Shown: positions 62,101 to 64,000 of the stretch, in pieces | Numbering within the stretch: position 1 is the stretch's first letter | Layout: each line of letters opens with the position of its first letter | NCBI GenBank assembly: GCA_963848825.1 | Contig: CAWKFA010000002.1 | Span: 186,001 to 250,000, forward strand | Length of the DNA: 64,000 nucleotides | Direction of reading: 5' to 3' | Origin: CAVVSQ01 sp963848825 | Lineage (GTDB): Bacteria > Planctomycetota > Planctomycetia > Gemmatales > Gemmataceae | The notes under the pieces: model-generated | Told to the model about the DNA's origin: nothing | The model's input: only the letters and a program-made list of their open reading frames with translations | Database searches by the model: none | Program-made: the position numbers and the translations under genes

Positions 62101-64000
62101 TCTTGCTCAATCAAGGGACTGGTGGCGCGCCCCTTCAGAGCGGCACTTTCGCCACCGCGGTCGCCTATCCTTCCGGTGGCAGCAATCCCTACGGCCTGGT
62201 CGCCGCCGATCTCAACGGCGATGGCAAGACAGACATTGCGTTAGCCAATTACGGCAGCAGCCAGGTTGGCGTGCTTTTGGGCAACGGCGACGGTACGTTC
62301 CGGACGGCTACCAGCTACTCATTCGGCGGCAATCCCATCAGCGTCGCCGCGGGTGACTTCAACGGCGATGGCATCACCGACCTCGCAACTGCCAACTATG
62401 GCAACAATACCGTCACCATGCTCCTGGGCAATGCCGTCAAAGCGTTGCCAGTCGATCCGGCCACCGGCTTGGCCCTGGGCTATGGGCGCGGCAACTTGTC
62501 GAGCACGTCGGACGTGGATTATTTCAGCTGGACCGGAACGGCCGGCGATACCGTCCAGATTGCTTCCGAAAGCCCTGGCAATCCGAGCAATAGCGGCCTG
62601 CTCTACCAGTTTTATCAGGCCGATGACAGTACCCGGTTGACGTATTTCTACGCCGGCAACACGAATCAAGGCCAGTCCACGCCGGTCACGCTTCCTTACA
62701 CCGGCACGTACTTGGTAGTGGTGTCAACCGATTACAGTTACGCGGGTGAGTACCGCTTCCGGGTCACCGAGGCGCCGCCCCCCATGCAACTGGCCACCAT
62801 TTACAATGGCTCCGTCAGCAGCTCCAATACTCCCATCCTGGTTAACTCCTCGCCGGGACACCTGACAGCCACCGTGGCCGGCTACATTGGCCAGGGCGAT
62901 CCCAACGGCGAATTCTACAGCCTGGGCAGCGTCGTTGCGGGGACTACGCTCAATCTGACCCTCTCCCGGCCAGCGACCAGCACCCTGGGCGGCGTGCTCA
63001 ACATCTATAATGCCGCCGGCACCAACCTCACCAATAATGTCCTCCCCGGCAATACCCTCAGCTACACGGTGCCGGACGGCCAGGCCGGTAACTATTACGC
63101 CCGGGTCAGTTCCGCGAGCGCTACCACGGTATCGTTCTGGATGAATTGGGACGGCACCAACAACGAGATCCCCATCAGCTTCCTTGGTGAGGATCTTTGG
63201 CTGGATAACGGCTACTTCGGCTTCAACACGACCAACAGCGACATTTACGGCATTGACAGTGCCGGCCTGGCTAACACCTGGCACCTGGTGACTGCCGTTT
63301 TCGTGGACGGCAGCGTCGCGGGCTACCAGCTCTGGATTGATGGAGTGCAGCAGACCCTGACGCAAAAGCAAAGCTCGACGACTATTGCGCCTCTGAGTGC
63401 CACCGCGGCCAGCTTCGGCGGCTATATCGGCAGCAACGGCTACAACTTCACGGGTACGCTCGACGAGGTAGCTTACTTCGATAGGGCGCTGACGGGAACT
63501 GAAATCTCGGCCGAGTACGCTGCCCGCAACAGCGGCACTTACAGTGCGACCATCGCGGGCCAGTCGCCAGTGGCTTATTATCGGCTGGGTGAGACCGGCG
63601 GCACCGTGGCCTACGATTCCTCGGTCAATGCCGACAACGGCACCTTTGGAGGCGGCATCACGTCAGGGGCAGCCGGCGCGCTCACGAGTGATAGCAATAC
63701 TGCTTACCAGTTCAGCAGCGGCCAGGTCAGCGTCAATGTACCGCAATCGACGGGCATTCTGGGACAATACCTGTTGACGATTGCCGGCATCAACACCACA
63801 CGCCCCGAAATCGTCGGCGACACACTGCCCGTGCCCACCACAACGACAGTCATCAATCTGTCCACGGGCCTGGACGTGTCCAACAACGTGCTAACCACCA
63901 ACGGTGTTGCCGATGGCCACTGGACCGTCGATCAGCCCGGAGGAGGAACGGCGCCCGCGCAGGTTGTCACGCCCGCCGGGGCGGATTTTTACAGCGGCTG
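56168..64000 (+). CDS. Giant secreted LamG/FG-GAP surface protein, 3' end beyond the window, many frameshifts
   Basis: ATG 56168 starts MQFPRFLRRKQDKKKAQRPL; near residue 35 is GVELLETRVLPATSV, the LE-x-R-x-LP motif shared with the gene at 20908. A LamG domain follows (SLAFNGGNDYLITPDLKSAF to NGSIDDVTVWNVARS), then PPC-like and Ig-like (SbsA/Big_5-type) domains. From about 58.6 kb there are many FG-GAP/VCBS units with calcium-type loops, such as IGDLNGDGIADIAVANYNSS and VADLNGDGKLDVVVANW, then a PPC-like segment and a second LamG (NWDGTNQEIPISFLGYDLYL). The whole set is repeated once. At least eight frame changes occur between 57.0 and 61.6 kb, after which the frame stays open to the window end. 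It is probably a surface adhesin or carbohydrate-binding protein. Confidence 0.75.
58116..63767 (+). repeat. Tandem internal duplication, two units of about 2.82 kb
   Basis: Unit 1 runs about 58116-60944 and unit 2 about 60945-63767. Corresponding landmarks recur at an offset of 2823-2829 nt, for example CGTATTTCTACGCCGGCAAC near 59818 and 62641, and ATCGCGGGCCAGTCGCC near 60729 and 63553. Parts are nearly identical at DNA level while the flanking Ig-like parts differ more. A third unit begins similarly at 63768 but soon diverges. Confidence 0.85.

Overview
The window is bacterial DNA, rich in G+C, and most likely from a planctomycete of the Gemmata type. This is an inference from the protein families: a BBP7-like outer-membrane barrel, secreted giants whose N-termini carry an 'LE-x-R-x-LP' motif, a PPC-domain/esterase fusion, FHA-GAF-HD-GYP and tandem PilZ proteins, a DUF6263-like protein, and several short conserved proteins. 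No rRNA is present to confirm it.

Layout. 1-2.3 kb: the start of a CstA transporter facing an OFA-type MFS transporter. 2.3-3.9 kb: a gene-poor junction with a type I methylase remnant, a kinase-like fragment and a small conserved protein. 4.0-15.1 kb: a type I-G (formerly I-U) CRISPR-Cas locus, cas3-csb3-csb1-csb2, with overlapping genes. It is followed by three leader-like copies and two arrays in the same orientation (22 and about 36 repeats of 36 nt). No cas1, cas2 or cas4 is present in the window. 15.4-21.7 kb: a GH5-like hydrolase, a BBP7 barrel, a 31-bp perfect inverted repeat, a beta-helix surface protein and two small proteins. 21.9-30.5 kb: a complete kdp potassium operon with a KdpE-box-like promoter, an extra 32-aa membrane peptide, kdpF, A, B and C, and the kdpDE sensor/regulator pair. 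30.4-46.1 kb: alpha/beta hydrolase, FHA-GAF-HD-GYP phosphodiesterase, PPC-hydrolase fusion, aldehyde dehydrogenase, LPG-synthase-like membrane protein, tRNA-Ala(GGC), two PilZ proteins, a polymorphic-toxin-like gene with a possible partner, and a glycosyltransferase/deacetylase cluster. 46.8-51.7 kb: a second copy of a 92-aa small protein, proC, guaA, dapF, a DUF2752 protein and a lipoprotein, closed by a strong bidirectional terminator. 51.8-56 kb: a DUF6263-like secreted protein, an MFS transporter, tRNA-Leu(UAG) and, 0.7 kb on, a decayed copy of that tRNA's 3' half. 56.2-64 kb: one giant LamG/FG-GAP surface protein that runs off the window and contains a 2.8-kb tandem internal duplication.

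Quality caveat. At least twenty genes, including housekeeping ones (proC, kdpA, kdpB, kdpD), are broken by single-base length changes, often in short homopolymers, and read normally when one base is added or removed. The pattern looks like consensus indel error rather than decay, so I annotate these as whole genes with frameshifts noted. The CRISPR interference genes show the same pattern, so their frameshifts should not be read as loss of function without read-level checking.
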